In this document: positions 47,760 through 58,135 of the stretch, piece after piece | How positions within the stretch are numbered: position 1 is the stretch's first letter | How the letters are laid out: each line of letters opens with the position of its first letter | Assembly (NCBI RefSeq): GCF_006569185.2 | Contig: NZ_VIGC02000001.1 | Span: forward strand, 248,001-312,000 | Origin: Litorilinea aerophila | GTDB lineage: Bacteria > Chloroflexota > Anaerolineae > Caldilineales > Caldilineaceae | Reading direction: 5' to 3' | DNA length: 64,000 bases | Position numbers and translations under genes: made by a program | Notes under the pieces: model-generated | The model's input: only the letters and a program-made list of their open reading frames with translations | Told to the model about the DNA's origin: nothing | The model's database searches: none

Positions 47760-50225
47760 TCAGATGCCCAGCCGGTTGCGCCGGAGGATTTCCGCCGTGG
47801 CCTGGGCCGTGGTGACCTGGTGGCCGGGCAGGGGCAGGATGCGCTCGTGGATGGTGTCGATGATCCACTCCTTCTGGGGAAAGAAAGCTTCCTCCAGCTC
47901 GGCCGGCGGCGTGATCCAATTCCGGGCGCCCACCACAGCCACCGGCCCATCCAGATAGTCAAAGGCCAGTTGGCTGATGTTGGAGGCCATGGTGTGCAGG
48001 AACGATCCCCGTTCACAGGCGTCAGAGGCCAGCACCACCTTCCCCGTCTTCTTGACCGAGTCCACGATTTTCTCGTAGTTCAACGGATTGATGAAGCGGG
48101 CGTCAATCACCTCCGCTGAGAGATCGTAGCGCTCGGCCAGCTCATCGGCCGCCTCCAGGGCCCGGTAGAGGGTAGCGCCGATGGTCACAATGGTGAGGTC
48201 GGTACCCTCTCGCCGGATGGCCGGCTCACCCATCTCCACCTCGTAATACTCCACCGGTACACCGCCCGGCACCAGGATTTCCGGCTCCGGGTAGAGGCGC
48301 TGGCTCTCGAAGAAGACCACCGGATCGGTGCCTCGCAGGGCCAGGTTTAACATGCCCTTGGCGTCGTACGGGGTAGCCGGGAACATGACCTTGAGCCCTG
48401 GAATGTGGGCCACCAGGGAGCTCCAATCCTGGGAGTGCTGGGCGCCATATTTGGAGCCCACCGAGACCCGCAGCACCATGGGCATGGTCAGCAGCCCACC
48501 GGACATGCCCTGCCATTTGGCCATCTGGTTGAAGATCTCATCGCCAGCCCGCCCCATGAAGTCACAGTACATGAGCTCGGCCACCACCCGGCCGCCGCTG
48601 ATGGCATAGCCCACCGCTGCCCCCACGATAGCCGCCTCAGAGATGGGGGTGTTGAAGAGACGATGGTAGGGCAGACATTCGGTCAGGCCCCGGTACACGC
48701 CAAAGGCGCCGCCCCAATCCCGGTTTTCCTCGCCAAAGGCGATCATGGTGGGGTCCTCGTAGAAGCGGTGGATCATGGCCTCGAAGAGGGCTTCAGCGTA
48801 GGTGAGGCAGCGCAGCTTGGGCAGGGGCCGGCCGTTCTCATCCAGGCCAAAACGGCTTTTGGCCTGCAACACCTTGAGCCGGGTCTCCTCCTTGGGCAGC
48901 AGTACCTCCGGTGTGCCCTCTGCCAACCGGTCCCGCACCTGGTTCGAGAACATGAGCTCGCCGATAGCGTCACTTTGTACGCTGATGCGGGGAGAAATCT
49001 CGTCCGAAATGGCCGCTGGCAGGATGTGCACCAGCCGTTCCACGATCTCTTCGTGGTAGGCATCCAGCTGGCCCTCGTCGGCGTGGCCATACTCCAACAG
49101 GTAGTGCCGAAAGCCCTGAAGCGCGTCCTGCTGCATCCAGAGATCGATCTCTTCCTTGGTACGGTACGCGGAGGCATCTGAAGGAGAATGGCCGGAGAAA
49201 CGGTAGGTGACCGTATCCAACAGCACCGGGCCACGCCCTTCCTCCAGGATCTTGCGCTTGCGCTCGATGGCGTCGGCCACAGCCAGCGGATTGTAGCCGT
49301 CGATCCGTTCGGCGTGCATGGCTTCCGGGTTGACGCCCAGGCCCACCCGGGCCAGGATTTCAAAGCCCATGGTTTCGCCCTTGGGCTGGCCACCCATGCC
49401 GTAGAAGTTGTTGACAAAGTTGAAGAGCATGGGCGGCGCACCCCCGATTTCCGGATCCCACAGGGTACGATACTGGTCCATGGCCGCCAGCATCATGGCC
49501 TCCCAGACGGGCCCACAGCCCATGGAGGCGTCCCCGATGTTGGCGATCACGATGCCGGGGCGCCGGTTGATGCGCTTGAAGAGGGCGGCGCCGGTGGCGA
49601 TGTCGGCCGAACCGCCTACGATGGCGTTATTGGGCATCACGCCGAAGGGTGGGAAAAAGGCGTGCATGGAGCCGCCCATCCCCTTGTTGAAGCCGTTTTC
49701 CCGGCCGAAGATCTCGGCCATGGCGCCGTAGAGGACGTAGTTGATGGCCAAATCCCTGACATCGCCGTGGCCGTTGCCCAGGCCCTCCACCACCCGCAGG
49801 GCGGCGCCGCCCATGTACGACTCCATGATGCTCAGCAGCTCCACCTCGTCCAGCTTCTGGATGGCCGAGAAGCTCTTGGCCAGGATCTCCCCATGGCTGC
49901 GATGGGAACCAAAGATGAAATCGTCCGGCGTGAGGTGGTAGCATTGGCCAACCGCCGCCGACTCCTGGCCGATGGATAGGTGGGCAGGCCCCCGGTGATT
50001 GTACTCGATGCCGTGGTAGTTGCCTTCCCGTTTGATGCGATCCAACATGGTCTCGAACTCGCGGATGAAGACCATGTCCCGGTACATGCGTACCAGGTTT
50101 TCAGAGCCATACTTCTCGGCCTCAGCTTTGGGGTCGGACACGTAGGCGTTGATCGGTATCTCCGGTGCACGGAGGACGCCTGGTTTACGCACTTCGGCCG
50201 GATCAATGGTAATTGCTTTGGTCAT
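47760..50225 (-). CDS. 2-oxoacid dehydrogenase E1, alpha and beta subunits fused
   Basis: 821 residues. The first half (about 1-430) is E1 alpha: [33 protein letters not shown] and the thiamine-diphosphate motif GDASMGCG...N ([20 protein letters not shown]). The second half (about 480-820) is E1 beta: [40 protein letters not shown] and [18 protein letters not shown]. The halves are normally separate genes. It decarboxylates a 2-oxoacid and acetylates or acylates the lipoyl group of the E2 encoded upstream. Pyruvate, acetoin and branched-chain acids are all possible; no E3 gene is in the window. Confidence 0.92.
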   Translation of the reverse strand: MTKAITIDPAEVRKPGVLRAPEIPINAYVSDPKAEAEKYGSENLVRMYRDMVFIREFETMLDRIKREGNYHGIEYNHRGPAHLSIGQESAAVGQCYHLTPDDFIFGSHRSHGEILAKSFSAIQKLDEVELLSIMESYMGGAALRVVEGLGNGHGDVRDLAINYVLYGAMAEIFGRENGFNKGMGGSMHAFFPPFGVMPNNAIVGGSADIATGAALFKRINRRPGIVIANIGDASMGCGPVWEAMMLAAMDQYRTLWDPEIGGAPPMLFNFVNNFYGMGGQPKGETMGFEILARVGLGVNPEAMHAERIDGYNPLAVADAIERKRKILEEGRGPVLLDTVTYRFSGHSPSDASAYRTKEEIDLWMQQDALQGFRHYLLEYGHADEGQLDAYHEEIVERLVHILPAAISDEISPRISVQSDAIGELMFSNQVRDRLAEGTPEVLLPKEETRLKVLQAKSRFGLDENGRPLPKLRCLTYAEALFEAMIHRFYEDPTMIAFGEENRDWGGAFGVYRGLTECLPYHRLFNTPISEAAIVGAAVGYAISGGRVVAELMYCDFMGRAGDEIFNQMAKWQGMSGGLLTMPMVLRVSVGSKYGAQHSQDWSSLVAHIPGLKVMFPATPYDAKGMLNLALRGTDPVVFFESQRLYPEPEILVPGGVPVEYYEVEMGEPAIRREGTDLTIVTIGATLYRALEAADELAERYDLSAEVIDARFINPLNYEKIVDSVKKTGKVVLASDACERGSFLHTMASNISQLAFDYLDGPVAVVGARNWITPPAELEEAFFPQKEWIIDTIHERILPLPGHQVTTAQATAEILRRNRLGI

Positions 50226-50299
50226 GGGTTCCCTCTACTCGTAATTTCTGCCCACAAATCACTTCGCGTGCCTGTTTGATTTCCAATTTCCTGCTGTCG

Positions 50300-50417
50300 A
50301 AACCACAGATGGTTCTGCTGCGAAAAGGCCAAATAGGACGCTGACCCACGCAGATGAACGCCGATTCGACCATGCTCTCCTGTGTTTCTTTGTGTCCTTG
50401 CGCCTTTGCGTTAAAAA
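50300..50417. repeat. Degenerate CACAGATG-type intergenic repeat
   Basis: ACCACAGATGG, then CACGCAGATGAACGCCGATT and TTTCTTTGTGTCCTTGCGCC with TTTGCGTTAAAAA. These phrases recur between genes in unrelated bacterial genomes and resemble the element at 39507-39582. It fills most of the 247-bp gap between the E2 and E1 genes. Confidence 0.6.
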
Positions 50418-50472
50418 ATGCCCTTTTTGCAGAGAAGTCCCAGATGGTCCTCCAGCAGAAAGGATGCTGCTC

Positions 50473-51834
50473 CTACAGGGCCAGCAAGGTTTCCAGCCCG
50501 GCGATGCCTCGAGCCAGTGCCTGCAGGAAGCGGGCGCCCGGGGCCCCGTCCACGGCCTGGTGGTTCAACGTTAACGACAGGCCCAGATGGGGAATGAACT
50601 GGACCTCGCCCTCCACTTCCACCGCTTTCAGCTCGATACTGCCGACGCCCAGAATGGCCACCTGGGGGGGATTGAGGATGGGGGTGAAGCGTTCGATGCC
50701 CAAACTGCCCAGATTGGTCACCGTGAAGGTCCCGCCGTTCAGCTCATCCGGCGTGATGGAACCTTCCTGGCAGGCGGTGGAGAGGCGCTTGCTGGCCCGG
50801 CTCAGCTCTCGCAGGGAGAGAACATGGGCCCGACGAATGACCGGCACCATGAGCCCTCGGGGCGTATCCACGGCGAAACCCAGGTGCACAGCCCGGTAGC
50901 GGGTGATGGTCTCGCCATCGTACCAGGCGTTGAGGTCGGGGAATTGGAGCAAAACCCGGGAAACGGCGAAGAGGACCAGATCGTTGATGGTCACCCCTTG
51001 CAGTTCCAACGCCGGTTCGCTCTCCTTGAGCCGTCGCCGATAGGCCAGCAGGGCCCGGGCATCGGCTGAGGCATGGAGGGTCAACTGGGCGGTGCTCTGC
51101 AGGGAGTGGAGCATCCGCTCGGCAATCACTTTGCGAATGCCCCGTACCGGGATCCGTTCCAGCACGTCGTCCTCGGCACCGGCCGCTGCCGGGGACGGTG
51201 CGGGGGACACCACGGCCTCCAGGTCCCTGGACATCACCCTGCCGCCGGGACCGGTACCCCGGCCAGGCGCTCGGTAGCCGCCCGTCTCCACCATGGCCTT
51301 GGCCACGGGGCTCAGGCGGGGCTGGGCGGCCAGGGCCGCTTCCACATCCCGTTCGATGATGCGCCCGCCAGGGCCGGTACCCTGCACGCCGGTCAGGTCA
51401 ATCTGGCGCCGGGCGGCCAGGTTGCGAGCCCGGGGCGAGATGGCTTGGGGAGGGGCAGCGGGAGCGGCGGATGCCTGATCCATCCCTTCCGCCGGGGCTT
51501 CTTGAACTGGTGCTTCTTCTGAAGGGGCAGGAGGGGCGGCCTCTGTCTGGCTTGCCGAACCCCCTTCCTGGGGGCGCAGGTGGCTGATGTCTTCGCCAGG
51601 TGTGCCGATGGCTGCGATGTTGGTCAGGACAGGAACCAATTCTCCTTCCGGGTAGAAACGGGCCAGGAGCGTCCCGGAAACGGGGCTTTCCACCTCCATC
51701 ACCGCCTTGTCTGTCTCCACTTCGCAGAGCACGTCGCCTTCCTGGACAGGATCGCCTTCTTCTTTTTTCCACTCGACAATAATGCAGCTTTCCACCGATT
51801 GCCCCTGTTTGGGCATCACTACTGGAGTTGCCAT
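50473..51834 (-). CDS. Dihydrolipoamide acyltransferase (E2)
   Basis: 453 residues: one lipoyl domain with the modified Lys43 ([13 protein letters not shown]), an Ala/Pro/Glu-rich linker, two peripheral subunit-binding domains in tandem ([20 protein letters not shown] at about 130-165 and a second [20 protein letters not shown] at about 175-210), another linker, and the catalytic domain ending [16 protein letters not shown] with the active His. It passes the acyl group from E1 to CoA. Two subunit-binding domains are unusual. Upstream of the E1 gene on the same strand. Confidence 0.93.
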   Translation of the reverse strand: MATPVVMPKQGQSVESCIIVEWKKEEGDPVQEGDVLCEVETDKAVMEVESPVSGTLLARFYPEGELVPVLTNIAAIGTPGEDISHLRPQEGGSASQTEAAPPAPSEEAPVQEAPAEGMDQASAAPAAPPQAISPRARNLAARRQIDLTGVQGTGPGGRIIERDVEAALAAQPRLSPVAKAMVETGGYRAPGRGTGPGGRVMSRDLEAVVSPAPSPAAAGAEDDVLERIPVRGIRKVIAERMLHSLQSTAQLTLHASADARALLAYRRRLKESEPALELQGVTINDLVLFAVSRVLLQFPDLNAWYDGETITRYRAVHLGFAVDTPRGLMVPVIRRAHVLSLRELSRASKRLSTACQEGSITPDELNGGTFTVTNLGSLGIERFTPILNPPQVAILGVGSIELKAVEVEGEVQFIPHLGLSLTLNHQAVDGAPGARFLQALARGIAGLETLLAL

Positions 51835-51969
51835 GGTATCTTTATCGCTCCTACGTTCTGTTGAAGGCTTATCTTTTCCGGGGTGGTGGGGCTGGCCGTG
51901 GACCTTTCAGCCGTTTCTCTACGTTTCCCTTGGGCCTAGAATCCTGTCGTGTCCGATGTGATGTCCCTG

Positions 51970-52752
51970 TCATGCCCCTTGAAAAGCCGCCAGGTCGACC
52001 CCGGCGATCGACGCCACCACCCGGGATGGCTGATAGGGAAAGCGGTCTACGTCTTCCCTTTGGGTGACCCCTGTTAGCACCAGGATGGTGTCCATGCCGC
52101 TGCTGAGGCCCGCCACGATGTCAGTGTCCATCCGGTCGCCGATCATGACCGTCTCCTCGGAATGGGCGCCCAGGTAATTCAAAGCCGTACGCATCATCAA
52201 GGGGTTGGGCTTGCCGATGAAAAACGGGCTGACACCTGTTACCTTCTCGATAAGCGCAGCCATGGCGCCACAGGCAGGCACGATGCCTTGCTCTGACGGG
52301 CCGGCCGGATCGGGGTTGGTGGCCACAAAGCGGGCGCCGTCCAGAATCAGGCGGATGGCCTTGGTGATGTGGTTGAGGTTGTAGCTGTGGGTCTCTCCCA
52401 GCACCACGTAGTCCGGCTCGTAGTCGGTGAGCACATACTCGATGTCGTGGAGGGCCTGGGTGAGGCCACTTTCGCCGATGACAAAGGCCTTTCCCCTGGG
52501 ACGCTGGGCATGGAGAAAGCGGGCCGTCGCCATGGCCGAGGTAAAGATTCGTTCGGCGGGGACTTCCAGGCCCGCGGTGTGGAGGCGATGGGCCAGGTCC
52601 CGGGGCGTGTAGAGGGGGTTGTTGGTGAGCACCAGGTAGGGGATGCCCGTCTCGTTCAGATGGGCGATGAAATCGCCGGCACCTGGGATGGCCGTGCGCC
52701 CTTTGACCAGTACGCCGTCCATGTCCATCAGTACGTTTTTATAGGGTGGCAT
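51970..52752 (-). CDS. HAD-IIA family phosphatase (NagD/AraL-like)
   Basis: 260 residues. [17 protein letters not shown] holds the nucleophile Asp and acid Asp; [19 protein letters not shown] and [13 protein letters not shown] are motifs II-IV with a IIA cap between. Members dephosphorylate sugar phosphates or nucleotides. Its neighbour upstream is the FGGY kinase, so removing stray phosphosugars is possible. About 95 bp from that kinase gene. Confidence 0.9.
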   Translation of the reverse strand: MPPYKNVLMDMDGVLVKGRTAIPGAGDFIAHLNETGIPYLVLTNNPLYTPRDLAHRLHTAGLEVPAERIFTSAMATARFLHAQRPRGKAFVIGESGLTQALHDIEYVLTDYEPDYVVLGETHSYNLNHITKAIRLILDGARFVATNPDPAGPSEQGIVPACGAMAALIEKVTGVSPFFIGKPNPLMMRTALNYLGAHSEETVMIGDRMDTDIVAGLSSGMDTILVLTGVTQREDVDRFPYQPSRVVASIAGVDLAAFQGA

Positions 52753-52848
52753 GGGAGCTAACCTCGTCTGTTTTCTATCAAGTCCTGTTGACGTCCGCCT
52801 ATCTCCCGGCGATGGTTCGACGATGGGTCGCCGTGTTGATATCGTGTC

Positions 52849-54360
52849 CTATTCTGGTCGGTCCTTCTGGAAGGCGGCGAGCCGGGCGTGAATGGGCGCC
52901 AATGCCCTGTAGGCATCTGTGTAGATTTGGACCAGCCCGTCATAGAGCGGCACCGCTTCTGGCTGTGGATGGAAGGTCTCCACCACCTGGCTATGGGCCG
53001 CCGCCATGGACCAGTCAAACAGGCCCACAGCCACGCCCCCGGCCACGGCTGCCCCCCAACTGGTGGCCTCACTCTTGAGGGACAGGGTCTGAACGGGCAA
53101 GTTCAGGCAGTTGGCCAGGATTTGGCACCACAGCCCACTCCGGCTGCCCCCGCCAATGAGGCGGAGGGCTGAAACGTGGGGAAGCTGGGGCCGCAGCGCA
53201 TCAAAAATCAGGCGCAGGTTGAAGGCGACGCCCTCCAGGACGGCCCGGGCCATCTCAGCCTCCCCGTGGCCCATGGTCAGGCCCACAAAGGCGCCCCGGG
53301 CCTGGGGGTTCCAAAAGGGGCTGCGTTCGCCCAACAGGTGGGGAAGGAAAAGAACTCCATCGGCGCCGACAGGGGCTTGGGCTGCCAACCTGTCCAGCTG
53401 ATCCGACTCTCCCGCAAGTCGCTGCCAGGCCCAGTCCCGGGCGCCGCCCGCGGCCTGCATGGTGCCCATGGGGCAGTAGCGTTCCGGGTGGAGATGGTGA
53501 AAGGTAAAGGTGCGCTGTTGAGGATCCAGGATGGGGCGTGGGGTGCTGACGCTGATCCAGGCCGACGAGCCGATGTAGGCATAGGCGGCCCCGGGCTCCA
53601 CCACCCCTGCGCCCACGCCCGCACAGGCGCCATCGCCGCCGCCGATGACCACCGGCGTGCCCTCGGCCAGGCCCGTGGCTTGGGCTGCCTCCGGGGTGAC
53701 ATGGCCGATGATGGCGGTAGACGGGTAGAGGGGAGGCAAGGTGTCGGGCGGGATCTCCAACTGTGCCAGCCAGGCTTCGTTCCAGCAGCGCTCTTCCAGG
53801 TCGAAGAGCAACGTTCCCGAAGCGTCCGAGTAGTCTGTCGCCCGCTGTCCTGTCAGGCGAAAGGCCAGGTAATCCTTGGGCTGCAGGAAGGTCGCCGTGG
53901 CCTGAAAGATCTCGGGCTGGTGGTGCCGAATCCACAAGATTTTGGCCCCGGTATAGGCCGGGCTGACCCGATGGCCGGTGACCTGATAGATGGTGTCCGC
54001 GCCCAGGAGCGCGGCCATGTGGTGGGCCTCATCCTGGGCCCGTTGATCGGCCCAGATGATGCAGGAGCGGAGGGGATGGCCGGCCTGATCCACCGGCAGG
54101 CAGCCCATCATGTGGCCGCTGAAGCTGACGGCGGCCACCGCTTCGGGCTTTGCACCCGCCTCGGCCAGCAGGCGTTGGGTGGTCTGGCAGAGGGCCTGCC
54201 ACCACTCCTGCGGATCTTGTTCAGCCCAGTTGGGGCGAGGATAGGCGGTGGGATAAGCATGGAAGGCACTACCCAGCAGAGAGCCGTCCCTGTCGAAGAG
54301 ACTGGCTTTGTTGCCGGTAGTGCCCAGGTCATGGGCCAGGATCAGCCGCTTTTCAACCAT
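52849..54360 (-). CDS. FGGY-family carbohydrate kinase (xylulokinase/rhamnulokinase-like)
   Basis: 503 residues. AHDLGTTGNKASLFDRDG (phosphate-1 motif), GHMMGCLPVD, and LRLIGGGSRSGLWCQILANC (FGGY signature region). By resemblance it is closest to the xylulokinase branch. The divergent operon encodes an L-rhamnose-type isomerase and a class II aldolase, which would need a ketose kinase between them, so this gene is the natural candidate for phosphorylating L-rhamnulose or a related ketose. Specificity is inference. Confidence 0.88.
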   Translation of the reverse strand: MVEKRLILAHDLGTTGNKASLFDRDGSLLGSAFHAYPTAYPRPNWAEQDPQEWWQALCQTTQRLLAEAGAKPEAVAAVSFSGHMMGCLPVDQAGHPLRSCIIWADQRAQDEAHHMAALLGADTIYQVTGHRVSPAYTGAKILWIRHHQPEIFQATATFLQPKDYLAFRLTGQRATDYSDASGTLLFDLEERCWNEAWLAQLEIPPDTLPPLYPSTAIIGHVTPEAAQATGLAEGTPVVIGGGDGACAGVGAGVVEPGAAYAYIGSSAWISVSTPRPILDPQQRTFTFHHLHPERYCPMGTMQAAGGARDWAWQRLAGESDQLDRLAAQAPVGADGVLFLPHLLGERSPFWNPQARGAFVGLTMGHGEAEMARAVLEGVAFNLRLIFDALRPQLPHVSALRLIGGGSRSGLWCQILANCLNLPVQTLSLKSEATSWGAAVAGGVAVGLFDWSMAAAHSQVVETFHPQPEAVPLYDGLVQIYTDAYRALAPIHARLAAFQKDRPE

Positions 54361-54557
54361 GGTCCTTTTGCAATCTCTTCGTAAATTTGCCTGGTAAATC
54401 TGTCTGGTAAATCGGTACGGGTCAATCTGTCTTGAGGTGCCGTTGGTTCCGGGAAAGGGTCGATCAACGAGTGGCCCCGCGAGGGCCCAACCTCAGGCAG
54501 CCGAAACCGCGACTCCTCTGCACGTCCGGTCCTGTCTGGTGCGGTGAAGCTGGCTTG

Positions 54558-54586
54558 AGTATAACATTGCCCCAAACCAATGGCAA
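54558..54586 (-). promoter_or_regulatory. Promoter of the FGGY kinase gene
   Basis: TTGCCA (54581-54586), 17-bp spacer, TATACT (54558-54563) on the minus strand, giving a leader of about 190 nt with a duplicated CTGGTAAATC near 54390-54411. Confidence 0.6.
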
Positions 54587-54649
54587 ACGATCGGACAGAT
54601 TTCTTGTCGAAGGCTTTTGAAATTAAGGCAAAGTTGAAACTCAGGTGGG

Positions 54650-54678
54650 TTGCAAAAGATGTAATATTGTGATAAATT
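54650..54678 (+). promoter_or_regulatory. Promoter of the rhamnose-type operon
   Basis: TTGCAA (54650-54655), 17-bp spacer, TAAATT (54673-54678). It lies in the most AT-rich part of the divergent 584-bp gap (54361-54944), 64 bp from the kinase promoter. The 270-nt leader that follows holds no gene I can support. Confidence 0.4.
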
Positions 54679-54944
54679 TACTAATGTCTTACGATTTACT
54701 TCCGATATCGAATCTTCCATTATCTGCCCGGTTCCCGGCTGGAAATCCATGTTTCCCCCGCTGGATCGGTTTCGGGTGGGCGTGCAGCTTTGGGCCCACG
54801 ACGGGACCGAATTGCGACCGGGATACGTCCAGACGGCTCCAGTAGCCTGCGTGCACCGACATCCGCGTGCGCCATGTACAGCATTAACCTCCTACGTGCG
54901 CCTGACGCGCGCCCACAAACTGTACGCCGACAAGAGGCTAAACC

Positions 54945-55562
54945 ATGCATGATTCTGTCGATCCCCGCAGCAAGATGGTCGAGATTGCCGGCCTTCTCTA
55001 CGAGCGCCACCTGACCAACAGTGCAGGCGGCAACTTGAGCTGTCGTGTGGGCGATCACATCTATATCACACCCCGGTATCTAGGCAGCAAGCACCGCTGG
55101 AAGCTGCGGGAGGAGATGATCCTGGTCTTCGACCGGGATTTCAATATTTTGGAGGGGGATCCGGCCCTGGTGAGCCGGGAAAGTCGGATGCATTTCGGCT
55201 GTTACCGCCACTTTCCCCAGATCAACGGCGTGATCCACGCCCACCCCCGCTACCTGAATGTCTTCGCGGCGGCGGGCAAACCGGTCACGCCCACCAACCA
55301 GTACACGGAAAAATTCGACCCGGTCGAGGTGGTCCCCAACCTGCCCTCCCACAGCCAGGAGCTGGCGGATGCCGTGGTGGCCAAGCTTCAGCCCCGGGCA
55401 GAAACCCTGGCCAAAAATGGCCTGGGCCTGATCCTGGCCTGGCACGGGGTGGTAACCGTAGGCCGAGACCTGGACGACGCCTACGACACCCTGGAGCGGC
55501 TGGAGTGGAGCGCCCAGACGTTGCTGTGGGCCCGGGCCTGCAACCTGGAGTTGAGGCCGTAG
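54945..55562 (+). CDS. Class II aldolase/adducin family protein
   Basis: 205 residues; AAGAGG seven bases before the ATG. Zinc ligands are visible in VIHAHPRYLNVF (His-x-His) and in LAWHGVVTVG; TNSAGGNLSCRVGDHIYITP is the family's phosphate-binding start. Such enzymes split L-fuculose- or L-rhamnulose-1-phosphate to dihydroxyacetone phosphate and lactaldehyde. With the isomerase and kinase nearby it should be the aldolase of the pathway. First gene of the operon, six bases ahead of the PfkB kinase gene. Confidence 0.88.
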   Translation: MHDSVDPRSKMVEIAGLLYERHLTNSAGGNLSCRVGDHIYITPRYLGSKHRWKLREEMILVFDRDFNILEGDPALVSRESRMHFGCYRHFPQINGVIHAHPRYLNVFAAAGKPVTPTNQYTEKFDPVEVVPNLPSHSQELADAVVAKLQPRAETLAKNGLGLILAWHGVVTVGRDLDDAYDTLERLEWSAQTLLWARACNLELRP

Positions 55563-55568
55563 CGGTCC

Positions 55569-56549
55569 ATGATTCTGACGGTCACCCTGAACCCCACCAT
55601 CGACCGGGTTCTGTTCATCCAGGATTTTGCCCTGGGGGATGTGGTCCGGGCGGAGCGGGAAGTGGTTTCGCCCAGCGGCAAGGGGATCGACGTCTCCCTG
55701 ATCGTTCAGGAGTTGGGCGGCGTGACCCGGGCCATCGCCCTCAACGCCGGCTACAGCGGCCAGATTTTGGCCGCCCTGTTGGCAGAGCGGCAACTTCCCT
55801 GCGACTTCGTGCCGGCTCATGGCCACACCCGGATGGCCTGCCTCCTGACGGAGCAGGCCACCGGCCGCCAGTCCACCATTCTGGCGCCCACGCTGGTGGG
55901 CGAGCCGGCCCATCTGACCCAGGTGGTGGCCCGCCTGGAGGCACTGGCGCCCGCCGCCTGGGGGGTGGCCTGCGCCGGCAGCATCCCGCCGGGCCTCCCG
56001 GCGGACAGCTACAGGACGTTGATCCTCGCTGGTCGCCGCCATGGCCTGGTGACCCTGCTGGACGCGTCCGGGCCAGGGCTTCGGGCCGGCGTCGCCAGCC
56101 AGCCGGATATCCTCAAGGTCAACCTGCGGGAGCTGGCCGAGCTTGTGCCGGAGGTGGGGGCATGGCGTCAGGCGCTGATGACGAAGGAGCAGGCCGCCGA
56201 TTTTCCTGCTCGCCTGGAGGCACTAGCCCGTTTGCTGGCGGGGCAGTGGCCCATCCTGGCCACCCAGGCCCTGGTGGTGACCCTGGGGAGCCAGGGTTTG
56301 GTGGCCTTCACCCACCAGGGCCGCTACCACGTGCCGGCGCTGGATGTGCCGGTGGTCAGCCCGGCCGGCGCCGGGGATGCCGTCAGCGCGGGCATCCTGT
56401 TGGCTCGCAGCCAGGGGAAGCCGTGGGATGAAGCCCTGGCGCTGGGCACGGCTGCTGCCGCTGCCGTGGTGATGAACGAAGGCACCGCCGTCTGCACACG
56501 ACAACAGGTGGAGACACTGCTGCCCCAGGTCCACGTGTTGTCTCTGTAA
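55569..56549 (+). CDS. PfkB-family sugar kinase (1-phosphofructokinase/tagatose-6-phosphate kinase type)
   Basis: 326 residues. MILTVTLNPTIDRVLFIQDF and SGKGIDVSLIVQELGG are the start of the LacC/FruK branch; the catalytic base is in PAGAGDAVSAGILLA. This branch phosphorylates sugar phosphates (fructose-1-P, tagatose-6-P) or related ketoses. An ordinary rhamnose pathway does not need it, so the substrate may differ from plain L-rhamnose or it may replace the FGGY enzyme. Lies between aldolase and transporter genes. Confidence 0.86.
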   Translation: MILTVTLNPTIDRVLFIQDFALGDVVRAEREVVSPSGKGIDVSLIVQELGGVTRAIALNAGYSGQILAALLAERQLPCDFVPAHGHTRMACLLTEQATGRQSTILAPTLVGEPAHLTQVVARLEALAPAAWGVACAGSIPPGLPADSYRTLILAGRRHGLVTLLDASGPGLRAGVASQPDILKVNLRELAELVPEVGAWRQALMTKEQAADFPARLEALARLLAGQWPILATQALVVTLGSQGLVAFTHQGRYHVPALDVPVVSPAGAGDAVSAGILLARSQGKPWDEALALGTAAAAAVVMNEGTAVCTRQQVETLLPQVHVLSL

Positions 56550-56602
56550 CATCTCTTCAACCTGCAATCGCTTTCTAAAACAACATTGGGGTTTGCTATC
56601 GG

Positions 56603-58135
56603 ATGAACGATTCTCGTTCGCAGCCACTCCTCAGCCTGCGCAACATTACCAAGACCTTTCCTGGCGTGGTGGCCCTGGACCATGTCCAGTTCGATGTGCG
56701 CGCCGGCGAGGTCCACGCCCTGTTGGGCGAAAACGGTGCCGGCAAATCCACCCTGATCAAGCTCATCGCCGGCGCCTACCAGCCCGACCAGGGAGAAATC
56801 TTCTTCCAGGGCCGCCCGGTGACCATCGACAGCCCGCGCACCGCGGCCGAGCTGGGCGTGGCGGTGATCTATCAGGAAACCAGCCTCTACCCCGAGCTGA
56901 CCGTGGCCGAGAACATCTTCATGGGGCGCCACCCACGGGGGGCCCTGGGCAGGGTGGACTGGAAGCGCATGGCCCGGGAGGCCGAAGCCATCTTCCAGGC
57001 CATGGAGGTGGAGATCGACGTGGGGCGCAAGGTGGGGCAACTGACCGTGGGCAACCGGCAGCGGGTGGAAATTGCCAAGGCCCTGAGTCAACAGGCTCGG
57101 GTCCTCATCATGGACGAGCCCACCGCCGCCCTCACCGCCCGGGACGTCGAGACCCTCTTCCAGATCGTGCGGCGACTGCGGGAGCAGGGGGTGGGGATCA
57201 TCTACATCAGCCACCGCCTGGAGGAGGTCTTCGAGCTGGCCGACCGGGTCACGGTACTGCGGGACGGCAAGTATGTGGACACCCTGGATGTGGCTGATGC
57301 CACCCCGGCCCGGTTGATCAGCATGATGGTGGGCCGTAGCCTGGACACCCTCTTCCCCAAGGTGGAGGTTCCCAGGGGCGAACCCATCCTGGAGGTGCAG
57401 GGGTTGACCCGGGCAGGCGTGGTGGAGGACATCAACCTGACGCTCCATCAGGGAGAGATCCTGGGGTTGAGTGGTCTGGTGGGGTCCGGGCGCAGCGACC
57501 TGGCCCAGATCCTCTTTGGCGTCCACCCACCGGATGCCGGCGAGATCCGGATCAATGGCCGGCCGGTGCGCATCGGCTCGCCCCAGGCCGCCATGCAGAT
57601 GGGCATCGCCTATGTCTCCGAAGACCGGCAGCGCCTGGGCCTGATTTTGCCCATGACGGTCAAGGAGAACAGCAGCCTGGCCATCCTCACCCAGCTGGCC
57701 CGTTTTGGCTTCGTGCGGGTGCGCCAGGAAGAGCGTCTGGTGCAGGAGGTGGTGGAGAAGCTCCAGGTGCGTACGCCCAGCATTCACCAACGGGTCGCCA
57801 ATCTGTCGGGCGGGAATCAACAGAAGGTGGTGCTGGCCAAATGGCTTCTCTGTCGGCCCCAGGTGCTGATCCTGGATGAGCCCACCCGGGGCATCGACGT
57901 GGGCGCCAAGGCCGAGATCCACCGTCTGATGAGCGAGCTGGCCAGCCAGGGGATCGGCATCATCATGATCTCCAGCGAGCTGCCGGAAATTTTGGGCATG
58001 AGCGACCGGGTGCTGGTCATGCGCCGGGGCCGCATCGTGGCCGAGTTCCCCCGGGCCGAAGCTACCCAGGAGAAAATCATTGCCTGGGCGATTTCGGATC
58101 GCCCGGTAGCCGAGAGTGCAGGTAGTGCGCCATGA
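56603..58135 (+). CDS. Sugar ABC transporter ATPase, RbsA/RhaT type (two domains)
   Basis: 510 residues with two ATPase domains. The first has GENGAGKSTLIKLIAG, signature LTVGNRQRVEIAKAL and VLIMDEPTAAL; the second has the degenerate P-loop GLVGSGRSDLAQ usual in this family, LSGGNQQKVVLAKWL and LILDEPTRGIDVGAK. It drives the permeases encoded next, with a 4-bp overlap to the first. Confidence 0.95.
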   Translation: MNDSRSQPLLSLRNITKTFPGVVALDHVQFDVRAGEVHALLGENGAGKSTLIKLIAGAYQPDQGEIFFQGRPVTIDSPRTAAELGVAVIYQETSLYPELTVAENIFMGRHPRGALGRVDWKRMAREAEAIFQAMEVEIDVGRKVGQLTVGNRQRVEIAKALSQQARVLIMDEPTAALTARDVETLFQIVRRLREQGVGIIYISHRLEEVFELADRVTVLRDGKYVDTLDVADATPARLISMMVGRSLDTLFPKVEVPRGEPILEVQGLTRAGVVEDINLTLHQGEILGLSGLVGSGRSDLAQILFGVHPPDAGEIRINGRPVRIGSPQAAMQMGIAYVSEDRQRLGLILPMTVKENSSLAILTQLARFGFVRVRQEERLVQEVVEKLQVRTPSIHQRVANLSGGNQQKVVLAKWLLCRPQVLILDEPTRGIDVGAKAEIHRLMSELASQGIGIIMISSELPEILGMSDRVLVMRRGRIVAEFPRAEATQEKIIAWAISDRPVAESAGSAP

